DNA from: Hysterangium stoloniferum
Taxonomy: Eukaryota > Basidiomycota > Agaricomycetes > Hysterangiales > Hysterangiaceae
Assembly (NCBI GenBank): GCA_015178975.1
Contig: WHVD01000086.1
Span: 1-64,000 of the forward strand
Direction of reading: 5' to 3'
DNA: 64,000 nt
This document shows, one piece after another, positions 33,180 through 45,779 of the stretch. Position 1 is the stretch's first letter. The number at the start of each line of letters is the position of its first letter. Under the pieces are notes generated by a model, which saw only the letters and a program-made list of their open reading frames with translations, was not told the DNA's origin and ran no database searches. The translations under genes were made by a program, and so were the position numbers.

Positions 33180-33730
33180 TATTCAAGTGTGTGGTGATCA
33201 GTGTAGATTTTGAAGTGGCACCACAAAAGGCTAGTGCACCATTTCTTGAGTACCTTGATAATGGCTAAAAGCTCCTTCTTGTGCACTGGGTAGTTCTGTT
33301 TGGCCTGTTTGAGTTGGTAAGAGTTGTAAGCAACTGGTTGGGAAGTAGCCCAATCCTTCCTGAAGATAAGGACACCGCCTGTACACCTGTCACTGGCATC
33401 AGTGGTCAGGAAACCTTCACTGGTGGGGTCTTCATAATTGATGATAGTAAGACAGTCAGCACTGGCAACCAATTTCCTGATGGCCTCAAAGGCATGCTGA
33501 GGTTCAGGAGCCCACCTGGGGAAGTGATGGTTACCCTCTTTGGTGGTGAGTGGGGTGAGTATGCTTGTGTATTCTGCCAAAGCTGGAAGGAATGTGGAAA
33601 CATATCTGGTTCGCCCCAAGAAACCCCAAACGTTGGTAGTCAGTTGGGGCCAATTGAGAATATGCTCAGTCTTGTAGGCATCTGGCTCCCAGAGGCTCTC
33701 AGAGTGCTCAAAGTGAAAGCATCAATAATA

Positions 33731-34480
33731 TGTATTATTTTACAACACATATTGTACCAATATCACTTCTAAAATATTTAAAGCAGAAATATAACAGAGT
33801 TTCATTATAGATGCCAGGATTATACAGGATTATTCCCGCAAACCCAACTTTGGAGCACCAGGCAAGAAAGGCCCCATAGGCCCCCATGGGTGCCTGTCCT
33901 ACCCTTTTGCTGGCCAAAAAGGCTTTGAAGAGCTTGACCAGAAATAAGTGCCAAAAATTAGCAAATAGAAAAAAGAATTCAAACAAATCACAGAGATATA
34001 TTAGTCAAACATTTTCTAGATTATCACACTGAAAGCAGCTCTCAACTTACTCTGTTCTTGGGTCTTACAGATAACAACAACATTGTGGACTCAACTGTGG
34101 AAAAAGAGAGACCAATATACAACACTATCCTCTGATGCTAAACATATGGCATCCCATTAAGTACTCACTATCTAGAAACTGTCTGAACAAGTTGTTCTTG
34201 CTGCTCACTTGATTTGTAGTTTTGTCTTGTTGTGCTCCCTGTTTGCATTGTTGTATGATAGAACAATGACTCCAACATCTATATATGTTAGGACCCAACA
34301 TCAACCACCATTCTTGGGCCTGAGTTGGATCCTATCCCTCATCCCTCACATACCTGTGTCACTGAATGTGAATACTTATTTGTAAACATCACTTTAACTC
34401 CTATGTTCTCACCTTTTTCAATGTATCAGAGGGTGTTTTTAATGAAAACCTTGTCAAGCACTTTACTGTCTGCAGCTTTC
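33731..34480. other. Stretch without a recognised gene
   Basis: Low-CpG sequence between Gypsy-2 and the 3' end of the Plavaka gene. An 83-codon open frame on the minus strand (33735-33986) shows no motif. It probably belongs to the flank or terminal part of the Plavaka element; I could not find its terminal repeat. Confidence 0.4.
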
Positions 34481-37400
34481 AGGTTATAATGGAAAACATC
34501 AACTCTAAAATACAGTTTGGTAGGTAGACTTGGTGTGAAATGAAATAATCCAAAATTTTTCCACATTTTCTATGCAATTCTCTCCAGTTATTTGTATTCC
34601 AATTGGATCTAGATTGACTGCCTTTTGTTTGAGAGGGGGCATGGTTGAACAATATCTTCAACTTCAATAATGCCTCCCTTCCGATTATCCTTATCATCGT
34701 AGATTTTTTTCACACTGAACATATTTGTATCTTGGTCAATAGGATTGAGGTGAACCATTCAATATATGCCAGGTGCTTGGAATGTGGGTTTGATTTGGTC
34801 TTATCCAATTGTGCTGGACGGAATATAAGGTGTAACTGGCCAACTTGAAAGTCTGAATTAGTTTAAGTGTGACCTAAAATAATCAGAGTACTGACCTTGG
34901 ATTCCAATTTGCATAGCAGTTGATTCAGGGTTTGTATCTATAAAAACTACATCAAATACTCCAGGATTGGATTCAGTTGGTAGAACAGCTCGAAGGATTC
35001 GTTTTTCAATCTGATCATGAATATTATCAAGAATTGGTAGTGTTATTCTGATCAATGTCCAAATATCCAACCAGTTGTAATATTAAGGCAATTGGTCTGT
35101 CCTTGTCATGTGCCAACCAGGCCCTGAAACATGGGTGCCCAAATCTAACCTTGCTTCATACTCTTTTAAAGCAGAAACTAGTGTCTCATAAGAAATCATG
35201 AATTTCTCTCCAATATTTCTAATATTTTGTTTGGCATATTTAGGTTTCTTGGCTAATTTGGCTTCATAGACTGTTATTGGCAGGGGAACTTGATCAAGCA
35301 ATGCCTGCTCATCAGGGCTACATACTTCATCATTTTGAATTGGTTCTTGTATAGATGGAGCAAAATGCCAGGTCAAATAGTGGTCAAAATATTTGATCTT
35401 TTCTTGCCGATCTAGCCACTGTACCATTTGTTCAGCATAATCTCTTTTGCTTACACTTTTATATGCTTTTTTGGCATACTCAATGTGGTAACACTCTGGT
35501 GTTTCTGTTGAGAAGTTGTCAGTTGCTCCAAAATGTTGGATAAACTCTGGGTAGTGCCAATGAGTATGAAGTTTTGGTATATTAAAATGATTGATTGTGC
35601 CCTTCTTGCCTTTGCATGCTCCTGTTTTGATGAAAATATTTTTGTTTTGATGGAAGGCAGTTTTATATTTGAGAAGTTGTAGTAAAGTGCTGTCAGTATG
35701 TGACTAATACTGTGCAAGATAAATGAAATCAAGCTCAGCCCTAGTGGCTCGAATAGCTTCTGGTGGAACAGCTCCAGCAATCACTGTCAGAAATGATCGC
35801 TGGAGATCTCAGTGCTCTTTGCCAGACCACTGTGAAATTTTTGATATACCACCAGTGAAATGACGAAATCCTGGCCACTTTGGAAGTCTTCTAAATCTGG
35901 AATTTAGTTCAAGTTTGGAAATTATGTTTGTATTCCAAGTAGCACAATGATCTTTAAAATCTTTATGAAGCCCATGCAACACATCAGGGCATACTGCTTT
36001 GCAGATGTCTGTTTCTGGGAAGTCTATCCACCATGGTTCTTCAACACCATTAAGGCCAATATTTTTGGCTTCCATTGCAAACCTCCAAGTTTCTGCATCA
36101 GGAAATTTTCTCCTAATAGAATGAATAGCTGAAAGAATATCTGAGCCAGACTGAGATTTACAAGTATTAGAGCCACCCAGCTGGCGAGTGCCAGCAGTAC
36201 AACATGTGCAACAGTTAGGTGCTAAACAACAGATAAGGGATTGCTCTGGGAGATCACAAGGGTAGGCAGCTAGCCTAAGGATTTCCTTTTGCACCAACCC
36301 CTCACTATCAACCATTTCCTTAGGTATGGTAGCATATAAGATAAGACGTTGTAAGATGTGTCACATGCAAAGATGGTAGAGTCATCTGGCAAGAATTCCA
36401 GGGAGTAGCTTTGCCTTTGCTGGGGATTTAAACTCAAGTTTGGGAAATTTTCCCTCTGGCAACATTCCACATGGCAACCATGTGTTACGACTGTGTCGTA
36501 ACCCTTCGCAAACCGAGGCCCCCCGACGGAATACCCTCGTTATACGTCTCCGACAATACAACACCTCGGAAGACGTCGGACCCCCGACGCTGACGTATGC
36601 TCTCCGGTCAATCAAACCCGACTACGCCTTTCTGTCTGGTTATGTTTTGATATGTCCCTTTCATCATGTTGATCCGTCTCATCTTATGTTCCACATATGT
36701 CTAACTATATTCGTAGTCCTCGAACTATTTCCTTTTATCGTAATTTCCATTCTCGGTTATCATCGGCCTCCGAACTAATCATAAACTTCCTGTTCCTAGT
36801 CAAGCTTATTGTTAATGCTGTTTTCCGCCCTCCTCCCCATTAGTACTTTCTAGACGCCTGTTACTTGTATATGAACTCGCTGTAATTGTAGTTACGAGGC
36901 AATCAGAATATCGACTCAGAATACCCTCATACGTCTGTAGCAGTCTCATACTAGGAGAATCTCTCTTCCGCCTTCGCGTGCGCTCGCCCACTCTCGGCCC
37001 CGACCCCTTGGCCCGACACCTGACTTTTCCTTCGGTTCCGATCGGTGTCTTGCCGAAAAGTTCTTCTTAGGATTTAGTCTTCGCCTGTCCGAAATTTAAG
37101 GACAACCTACGGATATTTGCGAGGGCGCAGCATATAAGCTGAAGCCAAGTCCTTCCGATCGGTCCCCGTCGGCCACCGACATTAGTCAGTTTCTAGTTCT
37201 TAACACCATGCATGGCTGCTTGGTTTAGCCCTGATCTTTTTTCGCATATGCCCACTTGCAAGCAACAAAGGTTTGACTTTCTTATCCCCACTGAAGTTTG
37301 TGATATGTGTACTATCTGTAGTCAAGAGATAGGGATTGATTGTGATATCCTCTGGAAATTAGTATCATTCACTGGCCATTTCACTGTAGCAACAGTCTGT

Positions 37401-38222
37401 GTGATCCTTGTTGAGATATTCTTCATATGGGACATAATCCTTGTCACCTGAAAAATCAGGATTTGCTTCCAACCATTCCAAACACTCCACTGGGTTTTGA
37501 TAGAGAAGGAGTTGAGGATCAAATGGAGCCTCAGATAAAGTTATCCACTTCCCTGTCCACACTGGTACACTAAGTAATGACTCAATTCTATTAACAAGAT
37601 CAGCACTTGTCTTGAATGATGGTGGTGAGCTTTTAACCTGAAATAAATACCATAAGACATGTTACATTTAGCATATGATGAAAGAGGATCCTACCCAGGA
37701 TAGCTTTAATAATGCATCAATTTGTGTATTTGGAAGACCTGTTGTACCTAACCACTTCACTAGCTCCCATTCATTTAAGCCAGCAAATGGGTATGTCACA
37801 TTTCCAGGATCAACTTCTGCAGCCATTGTCTGTTTATATGGTGTACTTCCCTGCCCAAATGTTTTTCCAGCATTGTGGAATTGATATCTATAGTAACGAG
37901 TATAAGGATCACCTGATTCTGTGGCAGATAGAGGGGAAGATCTGAGTGACAGTTCATCATCCATGCTATGATCACTATCAATCTCCATTATATGCTCATC
38001 TTCCCAGTTAGACAAGTCATCATATGCATGAAAAGCATCATGATCATCACCAAAAGGCTCTTCCAGAATTTGTGGCCACAAATCAGGATCATCAGGGTCA
38101 AGTTGCTGCACTGGCTGCTGAAGAAACCATCCAGCACAGTCTAGAGATTTTGTTTGATGTACTACTAGTCCTATTTCAGTACCAAAAATCCTACCACAAC
38201 TAGGCACAATACAGATAGGCAT
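34480..38222 (-). pseudogene. Plavaka-type transposase, decayed
   Basis: Minus strand, start at 38222. The N-terminus MPICIVPSCGRIFGTEIGLV has Cys4, Cys9, His22 and Cys29, the single zinc finger usual at the start of Plavaka proteins. After an acidic linker, 37365-37562 gives DPQLLLYQNPVECLEWLEANPDF. Beyond the LTR insert, 35809-36315 gives CPDVLHGLHKDFKDH and LPKWPGFRHFTGGISKISQW, highly characteristic of this Agaricomycete family. 35083-35427 gives LDRQEKIKYFDHYLTWH, 34858-35070 gives MDIWTLIRITLP, and traces of the tail (VHLNPIDQDTNMFSVKKIYDD) reach about 34650. Stops and frameshifts separate the blocks. Plavaka elements are CACTA-like DNA transposons; I did not find termini or target duplication. 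Confidence 0.82.
36483..37205. mobile_element. Solo LTR-G in the Plavaka gene
   Basis: 723 bp, starts TGTTACGACTGTG, ends TTCTTAACA; target duplication CCATG at 36478-36482 and 37206-37210. CpG-rich, hence recent. Contains ATATAAGCTGAAGCCAAGTC, the core shared with LTR-A, at 37132-37151. Confidence 0.93.
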
Positions 38223-38239
38223 AACCAGACCAACTGGAA

Positions 38240-38448
38240 TTGAAGTTAGTTTGAGATTGAAGTTAGTTTGAGATTGAAGTTAGTTTGAGATTGAAGTTAG
38301 TTTGAGATTGAAGTTAGTTTGAGATTGAAGTTAGTTTGAGATTGAAGTTAGTTTGAGATTGAAGTTAGTTTGAATTGAAGTTAGTTTGAGATTGAAGTTA
38401 GTTTGAGATTGAAGTTAGTTTGAATTGAAGTTAGTTTGAGATTGAAGT
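38240..38448. repeat. 17-bp minisatellite between Plavaka and DUF6532-like genes
   Basis: About 12 copies of GAAGTTAGTTTGAGATT; two copies are 15 bp (AG missing). It is followed by a short CTGAT tract. It starts 18 bp upstream of the Plavaka start codon, so it lies in the shared promoter region of two divergent genes. Confidence 0.97.
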
Positions 38449-39919
38449 CAGGACAGTGATCTGATCTGATCTGATTTGATCTCACATTAAATATTGAAGC
38501 TCCAATAGCAATCTGCCTGAAATTGAAACTCTGATAGTCTGAACCTAAATTTTTTTTCATTGTTCCATGTCACATCCCTTTCATCATGGTTAAAGCCAAA
38601 TGAACTATACCAAACTTTGCTCTGTTGAACAAACTTCAAAATAGCCAACAAGCAAGTTCTATTTTCTTTCTCTTTGTTTTCTTACTAAAACCATGGGTGA
38701 ACAGAATGTCGAAGCTAAAAAAAGTAAACAGAAGGTGTCACCAAAATTGACAGCTGCAGAAGTACTTCCCAGAAGATCTACTCACAGTAATACTGCACCA
38801 GAAGTGGTACAGTATATATGATAACTATACTTTTTTTATAGTATGCTCCTTACTACACAATTACAGGCTCCTTCCGGTACAATCTCTGATGGATATGGTG
38901 ATCATTTGGTTGAAGAGTGGGATGAGAGTAATGAGGAGAGTAAGGATGGAAGTATAAGTGAGTATGAAGGTGAAGAGGAGGGTAGGATAGATGGTCTGGA
39001 GCTGGCAGATGGAGACGAGATTGATGAGGTTGCTGAAGCAAAAGCTGTGATCACCCATCTTTCCCAGCAGCTGAAGGCAACTCAAGCTGCTAGGGTTGAC
39101 CAGTTTGGGCTGGAGAATCAGTTGAAGGTTAGGTTCAATTTTCTTTTTTTTATTGTCACTTACATATTTTATCATAGAGAGTCGTCTCTCAATCTTTTGA
39201 TGTTGGAGTGAAACACAAGAGAAAAAAGCATAAACAAGGTATTTTAAAGCTGCCAGACACTGCGAAGCTCCGTGATCATATTAAAAAGTATGTTTAATTT
39301 TATTTATTTGTATCTAAATAACTGTCCACACAGGAGCAACATGCACACAGCAAGTTCTGTATCATCTCATTCTCCAGGGCTTAACACCACTGCCACCTCT
39401 AATTATCTATCACTCAGCCCCACCTGTCATATTCCCTCTGGTATCAAATCAATTCAGTGGGTGTCTAGTGATAGCAGCATTGCTACAACCATCCCTGCAT
39501 CTCTTCCCAGTACCCCCCCTCCAACAGGCTTAAAGCCTGGTGCACCACCAAACAAGCTGTGATCTTACACACCAAGACATCAACAGGCATTTACACAATC
39601 AAAGCATATTAACCTGTTTATAGCAACCCAAGATGCATTTCCCAATCATGTCAAGACACGTTGCTTCGCATTAAATGCAATCAGTCTCGCTGCAAATGAC
39701 CTTGGGATGAATAACCCTGATACACCTGATAATGAGCTGTTGGTAGGTACATCTAAATTTGTATATTCTAGCTAATACATTTTTAGATTAGAAATCATTT
39801 CCCAAATGCTCGTGGCCACTGGAAAACATATTCGCATGCTCATATTCACGAAAACTACAAGATCACAGGGTCAGCACAAGAGGTAGTCACATGCATAAAT
39901 TTCTTATTGCAAGACCATC

Positions 39920-41235
39920 TGTGATGTATCAGCATCATCTCATAATATCCTCTTAATGTTCTGTGGATTATTTAATATTCTTTCGAATTTATTATATTTT
40001 TATTGTGAAAAATAGGCCTTATTCCTTTTAACTTCGCATAAATAATAGCATATATGGACTCATATTATGCTATTATATCTTAGTTAATTTATTATAATTT
40101 TTAACTAATTATTCATATTTTATTTACTTAGTTATTACCTTTCGGCACCTTGCTGCATCCTAGTTTGCGCATTTTTGAAGTCATGTGACCTATTAGATAA
40201 GCCTCCGGTGTCGGGATGTCACACAGGTCACGGATGTGACTACCCGAGTCACACAAGTCACGATTGTGACTACCCGAGTCACACAAGTCACGAACGTGAC
40301 TACCCGAGTCATTATTAAGTTCCGCCGACTCATCGTTTGCTTCCGTCCCGGGACCGCGGCCTTGAACCTTCATGTTCAAGCAAGAGGTTAGAACCCTTGT
40401 CTCAGAGAAGGGAATCACATGATAAACAAAGGGTAAATAATGAGTAGAATATGAGGTCATTATGATCTCACTAATGACCTCATAAACTAAATAGTTAGCT
40501 AATCATTGAGTTATCAAAATGTATATAAGGAGGGCCAAGTTTCCAATAAAACCAATCTATCTCTCTCATATTTTACAGTACAGCACAGAAGCTTACCTCA
40601 TCATCCTAAGGACAATAATAGCCTTAGTCTGATACACTCACTGCAAGCACCTACACTTGCAGCATCTTGAATCTTTGTCAGCAACTCTTGGACTTGGCTA
40701 ATCATCTAAGTTCCCCAGCCTCACAGCTACCCTTTAGGCTTATTAATTAGATAATAAACCTAATAAGTATATAAGTATCCTTACTGAAGTCCCTGCCAAT
40801 ACTAGATTACTCAAGGCCCAGCCCTAAGTTTATTGAATTAATCAAGTACAAGCACTCAGATAATCCAATACAAATTATTTTCTCTATTAATAAATTATTT
40901 AACACCTTGGTAAATAACTATTAATAGTTACAAATAAGCATACAAGAATCCGAAGCTCTTATATCAAGTCTCTGCCAAGTTACTGCGCATATATTCAGCT
41001 TCCAGCCCCTATTCTCAAGGAATAGTTCTTTTATTTGCTAAAAGAGTCATACACAGTTCTATTGAACCTTTCAATAATCAAAATAAGCATTGATTTGAGT
41101 TGTTTAAGCTTAATAGCGCAGCTCATTAATCTATCAGTATTTAAATTACTGGACCTTTGCTTGTTTTATTGTTGAAGCTCTGTGACACTATAGCATATAT
41201 TGAGCTATCTAAGAGAATCCCCTGAATACATTACA
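39920..41235 (+). mobile_element. Solo LTR-C in the DUF6532-like gene
   Basis: 1316 bp, starts TGTGATGTATCAGC, ends AATACATTACA; target duplication CCATC at 39915-39919 and 41236-41240. Contains three 30-bp tandem units at 40225-40314 and lacks the SINE present in the other copy. Confidence 0.93.
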
Positions 41236-41609
41236 CCATCACTATATATATGGAAAACTTCAAGTTGATGAATACACAGGGGAGGTATGCCATTTATTCT
41301 CATATTCCTATTATTTCTTCTAATTGGGTTATCTACTACTTACAGGTCAAACGTCTGAAAGGTTTCCATGATCCCCATATAACTGCCCTCATCCATCAAG
41401 TCGGCTTTGTTGCCAAGGATAGCCCTGCAAGGCTCTCTACCAGTGCACTTTCCCCTGTTCCTTTGGAGATGATTGCCATTGCATCCCTGGCAATATGTTT
41501 TTTATTCTATTTTATTTTATTTTATTTGTTGTTTATTTGTTGCCTGACTAACCATCCCTTTCCAGACGTTCAATTCACTGTCCAAACTTAGGACATCTGG
41601 CCAACATGT

Positions 41610-42175
41610 TGTTACGACCCGTTCCCGGATGTTTCAATATCCAACTTCCGATCTCCAACTTCTGACTTCCGATCCCCGACTACGGAACATCACAGTTACC
41701 ATATCATCCGTGTTCTTCCCTTGTTCCACATTTGGTAATTTGTCCGTTGACAAGCATTCACTCGTTTGTTTGTTGTATTCCCGTTTCGGAATATTGTCTC
41801 CCTAATATGTCTTATTGTATTTCCGTTTTAAGAACACTTCCGTTTCCGTCTTATTATGGTCTCAGTTTGTAGTACAATAACGAGTAGACTTATATTAGTT
41901 TCTGTGAATTTGTACTTTACCTTAGATCTGATATCGACTTAGTTTCTTATTCCTCCTCCCGTCTTTCTGTACGCTCGATATTCGGAACTCTTCGGAACTC
42001 TGAATATCCATATCTTCCGTTGTAAGTTTTACTTCGGAAATTAAGGACATTGAGCGTTTGCGTAGAGGCGCAGCACATAAGCTGAAGCTGACGTCCTGAC
42101 CCTATCCACGAGTTTCCGACTTCCTGGTGACTTTCTGATAGTTTCCAGAATAAGTTCCCGACACGGCACTTAACA
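41610..42175. mobile_element. Solo LTR-B in the DUF6532-like gene
   Basis: 566 bp, starts TGTTACGACCCG, ends GCACTTAACA; target duplication CATGT at 41605-41609 and 42176-42180. CpG-rich and therefore much younger than the LTR-B at 16992-18838. Confidence 0.93.
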
Positions 42176-42435
42176 CATGTCAACATCGACATGAATAAGC
42201 AAGAATATATGAAAACAATTCTTGGTTTCCTTGATAGAATGTCCAAGAAAGTTCCTCATGTCCTGGTAAGCCTTCAGGAAGAACTCTCTAGGACTGGCAT
42301 GTAAGTAAATTATCAAATTTCTATTTTTACTGCTAATGTTTGATGGCAGAGTGAAACTCGCCAATGGAGGAGAGTCTGATATTGACAATAACTTCATGTC
42401 TGGGGAAATTGAGACTGATGTGGATTCAGATTAGA

Positions 42436-44487
42436 GGCTCAAGTTTGAGGGGGGGGGTGGTGTAATTGGATGCGGCTTTGGATTAGAGGCTCGAGTTTGA
42501 GGAGGCAGGTGGAATTTGATGTGGTGACTTGATGGTTTTTGATGATTGGCAAGCATAAAAACATTTCGTAATTTAGCATTAGTACACTACTGGTACTAAT
42601 CCATGATAACATCAATTAACCACATTTTAAAACCGAATCACATTTGAATTTTTCAAATTTATTTTTCTAAATAAATATTTATTAAATATATTATAAATAG
42701 AGATGGAGTAATAGGAGTAGTGAGAGTAGTGAGAGAAAGATATTCACGAGAGATGTTGTGAGCGCTTGCCATCTCTATGGTGCTCTGAGAGCATTTGAAA
42801 CTGGGTGATGTTCTCTGAATGCTCTGGTGCCGCTGGAGCCTCCCGGAGGCTCCAGAGCACATGCCCATTTTACTGATGCAACTGAGTTGGGGGCGTAAAT
42901 TCAAAGTGCAGCACAGAATCAATCAGAAATGGTTGTGATTGTGCAAATAAAGATAGCATCGAGAACCTTGAACCTTTCAAACCTTTCTTATCTTAATACC
43001 CCCGATGTAAGAAGTGCGTCGATGAACGGTCCGGACGAGGATATATAAGTCAAGAGCGAGCGACAGTGAATATAAACATGAAAATGACAATGAGTGTCAC
43101 TCACAGTCTTGGAAATAAAAAAACTTGAGTTGGATGCTTTTACTCAGCTTACGATTTCCTGTGTCACTCCTTCAGGACACACGTAATAAGGTGCGGCGTT
43201 ACGCGCGAATAAGTAACTAATTTCCATAACTAACCAGTATTAATTGGTATTGAAACGAGTCAAATTAATACACCAGTACACTTATTAAGATTCACTCCTT
43301 GCCAAGTTGCCAACCCACTATGGTAAAATTTTCTCGACCGAAAAGCCTTCAATTACTCCTCAGATTTGTGTTTTGCCGAATGAGAGAGGTAACCTCCGGT
43401 AGCTCCGAGTTCGTACAGACCTAAAATTCCCGACGGGACCTACCCAACAGTGCAGAAACCCCGCCATTGTTCCATCATAAAATAAGTAACTCTTCCAGGC
43501 TTCGCAGGTGCGGCAAATCAACAATATCACGATTCTGCTTCAGGAGAATATCAGTAGGTCAAGTAAACGCTCCTATTATCAAGGCTATTGAAAGACAAAG
43601 TATGACTCTCCGGGTTGGGAGACATAATAAGAAATTGTAATACTTGATTGAGAGTAGGTCGTAGATCGTGGGCCGTGGGTATGAGCAAGCCTGAGGCACC
43701 CAGATTGTTAGCGACGTTAAAATCATGAAATTAGCCAGGTGACCATGACAACGCAATGGTCACCAGCGTCCACCAGAGCGCCGCTGGGCGGACCACCACC
43801 TTATCACTCGCCGCAAACAGTTGTCTCCGAAGATAGAACTTTGTCAGCTAGTGTAGAGGGTGGCTAGGGGAAACGGGATAGTAACGGTTTCGAGCCGACG
43901 AGAGCTCTCATCAGGGGGATACTGCTACCCCGACCGTTTCGCCCATCCAGAATTACTGATTAGGAGTCTACTACTGAGCCTGGTCCAAAGGGAGTGATAA
44001 GATAATTGATTCGTGCCGACCTACGCGTGCATCGAACTCTGAGAATCTTGGTGACCCAGTGGTGGGTAGTATACGGTTGGGAGCGAGTACCGAGGCCAGC
44101 AAGTTTCCTTGCTGGATCGGATTTGTCGATGTCCATACAGCAAGACGATGGTGGATCAAAAATCATTCTCCAAGTTGGCCAGGGGTACGGCGAATCAAGC
44201 TTACAGTATGAATAAAAAGTAAGTAAAAAAAAAGTTGTCAATACCTTGCTTCTGTTCCGTTCAGAGGCTTATTTTACTTAATGGGAAATAAGCATCGATC
44301 CCAGATTTTCGCAGCGTCTATTATGTAAAGTGTTCTCCGCTCGTGTAATTCACAGAAAGGCACCGGCGAAAACGCCTAAAAGTGCCTAAAGTAAATGAAA
44401 GAAGAAAAAAAAGACGTTGATGTGACAAATAATAATGTGGAAAAAAGGACGATTAATTTATGAAAACAAAGTAGTACTTGCATCATC
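42436..44487. other. Low-copy stretch without a recognised gene
   Basis: Begins with a small imperfect repeat (GATTAGAGGCTC at 42432 and 42483). 43000-44400 is CpG-rich and unlike the transposons. It contains TATATAAG near 43040 and a perfect 8-bp hairpin (CCAGCAAG and CTTGCTGG, 44096-44115). Open frames up to 93 codons show no motif. Confidence 0.4.
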
Positions 44488-45478
44488 CATTAGTTTATGA
44501 TGAAATGCTTCAAAAATACTAGTGTAATTCATAGTCGATTCTTTAAGGGATCAAAAATGATAAACAAGGCCGGTTGATTGGAAACTAGGCTCGACATTAA
44601 CTCTCAACGAGTACACTATCCCAACGGGTCGACAATTCTTAGGGAGGTGTTTAGGGATCAAAACAACCAGGACCGGGTAGGGTGGGGAAGGATTTGACCG
44701 TGTACAGGAGATAGTCAATATCTTAGAAAAAAAAACAACGGAGGGATATCTTGGAAGCCCACATGAGTTTTCAAATAAAACCCCCATTGATCGGTGACTT
44801 ACTCTGCCAAGACATGGGTATATGTAATCAGGCGCTCCGATCATTTGGGATTTATACTCACCTGAAACTCACTTCTGAAACTCACCTGTGGTACATCAGT
44901 AAATTGTTTTTTGATCTGGACGACTCCCGGAGCAAGGTCCTCCACCACAGGAAGGTCCCGGATGACACTTTCTATCGCTTAAAACTATTTTTACTGATGT
45001 AGTGCAATATTCTTATGTAACTAAATCAATATACACTTTATCGTTAAAATATTATTTCTATTTCAAAAAACGATGGTCTGGTTTGGAAACAATAAAATCT
45101 TTCAAGTTTCATATAACTCCGCGTAGAGTACTTGGAGACATAGTCCTCTGGAAGTCTACTATGATACATTGTCATAGGAGAGAGAAATCAATAACTGAAC
45201 ATGTAACACCAATATATTTCAGTTGGTATTGTGTCCCATGGAAGGCAGCCGCTAGACGCCAGACTCACGGGATAATTTTTTCAAAATCCATCACCATTAT
45301 CTGAGATAGTAATAAGGAGAAAAAAAAAACAATACAGGAGATTAGTCAATTGCAGCAGCGATACAGCTATGCACTTGAACAGCATGATGCGGGATTTCCA
45401 AGATGGCCGGAACTACCGGGAGTATGAATTTCTTCAACATTATATGGAGGTGCTGCCGTTATTCATATCCTAGCCAAC

Positions 45479-45488
45479 GGATAAAAGG
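45479..45488 (+). promoter_or_regulatory. TATA-like box of effector copy 2
   Basis: GGATAAAAGG, 56 bp before the start codon, same as in copy 1. Confidence 0.55.
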
Positions 45489-45543
45489 CGAACAGATGCA
45501 CGATCAAGCCCTCAACTACAAATCGACGCAGTCTTCTCTTTCA

Positions 45544-45773
45544 ATGCAATCGTTTAAAGCCCTCATTATCCTGGCCATTGCCTTCATTGCTACACAGGGC
45601 ACTGTTACGGCAATTGCAGACGACGAAAGCAATCCCCGTAAGGTGCCGTGTCATAAAAAATGTGACGAAAAACAACAAATTTGCTGGTTTGGGACTCGTT
45701 GCGACTGTTGCAGTAAGTGTATATCCATATATAATGAATCACTAGTCCAAAACGTAACGTCTCCACAGATTAA
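45544..45773 (+). CDS. Small secreted cysteine-rich protein, copy 2
   Basis: Same structure as 28032-28261: exon 1 to 45712, intron 45713-45768 (GTAAGT to CCACAG), stop TAA at 45771-45773. 57 residues, signal peptide of about 25 residues, six cysteines in the same positions. Three residues differ from copy 1 (Val9 to Ile, Asn26 to Asp, Asp30 to Asn). All three lie in the signal peptide or the linker, and the cysteine region is unchanged although silent changes occur there. This suggests selection on the mature peptide. The upstream promoter is conserved too, so both copies may be expressed. Function unknown; effector-like by architecture only. Confidence 0.8.
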
Positions 45774-45779
45774 GTACGA

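Larger units (their letters stand above)
29650..33730 (-). pseudogene. Gypsy-2 retrotransposon (chromodomain type), decayed
   Basis: Minus-strand pol. RT/RNase H junction at 33182-33619 with PQHAFEAIRKLV and LTTDASDRCTGGVL, continued at about 31960-32085 beyond the Tc1 insert. Integrase zinc finger at 31647-31954 (HNTLSQSLLG) and, beyond the LTR, at 30720-30958 (SCTECQCNKD). Integrase core: Asp in VAIDFVSPLPEEN, Asp in SDHDPLF, and SNRINKM at the third site, where Gypsy integrases have SERTNK; the catalytic Glu is thus gone. C-terminal domain at 29975-30436 (AKFIPHFDGPYKL), then a broken stretch with LIDKIVDA, the start of a chromodomain. The reverse transcriptase palm and 5' part are missing. 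Different subfamily from Gypsy-1/3/4. Confidence 0.82.
38693..42434 (+). pseudogene. DUF6532-like gene, interrupted by two solo LTRs
   Basis: Start at 38693 (MGEQNVEAKKSKQ). Exon 2 (38868-39130) is strongly acidic (EEWDESNEESKDG) and ends in a coiled-coil-like stretch. Short exons follow near 39180-39290, then a Ser/Thr/Pro-rich exon (39330-39560) that reaches an in-frame TGA. The conserved C-terminal domain follows: TRCFALNAISLAANDLG, RNHFPNARGHWKTYAH, and after the first LTR VKRLKGFHDPHITALI plus SPVPLEMIAIA. This order (acidic/coiled N-terminus, FPxARGxWK, FxDPxI, SPVPxEMI) is that of the DUF6532 family common in mushroom genomes. It is split by LTR-C at 39919 and LTR-B at 41609; the last exons end near 42434. 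Function unknown. Divergent arrangement with Plavaka suggests a possible two-gene element. Confidence 0.65.

Noticed and set aside
23030..41235. Inverted LTR-C copies as ends of one 18-kb composite element
   Set aside because: Each copy has its own 5-bp target duplication (GGAGG and CCATC), so they inserted independently.
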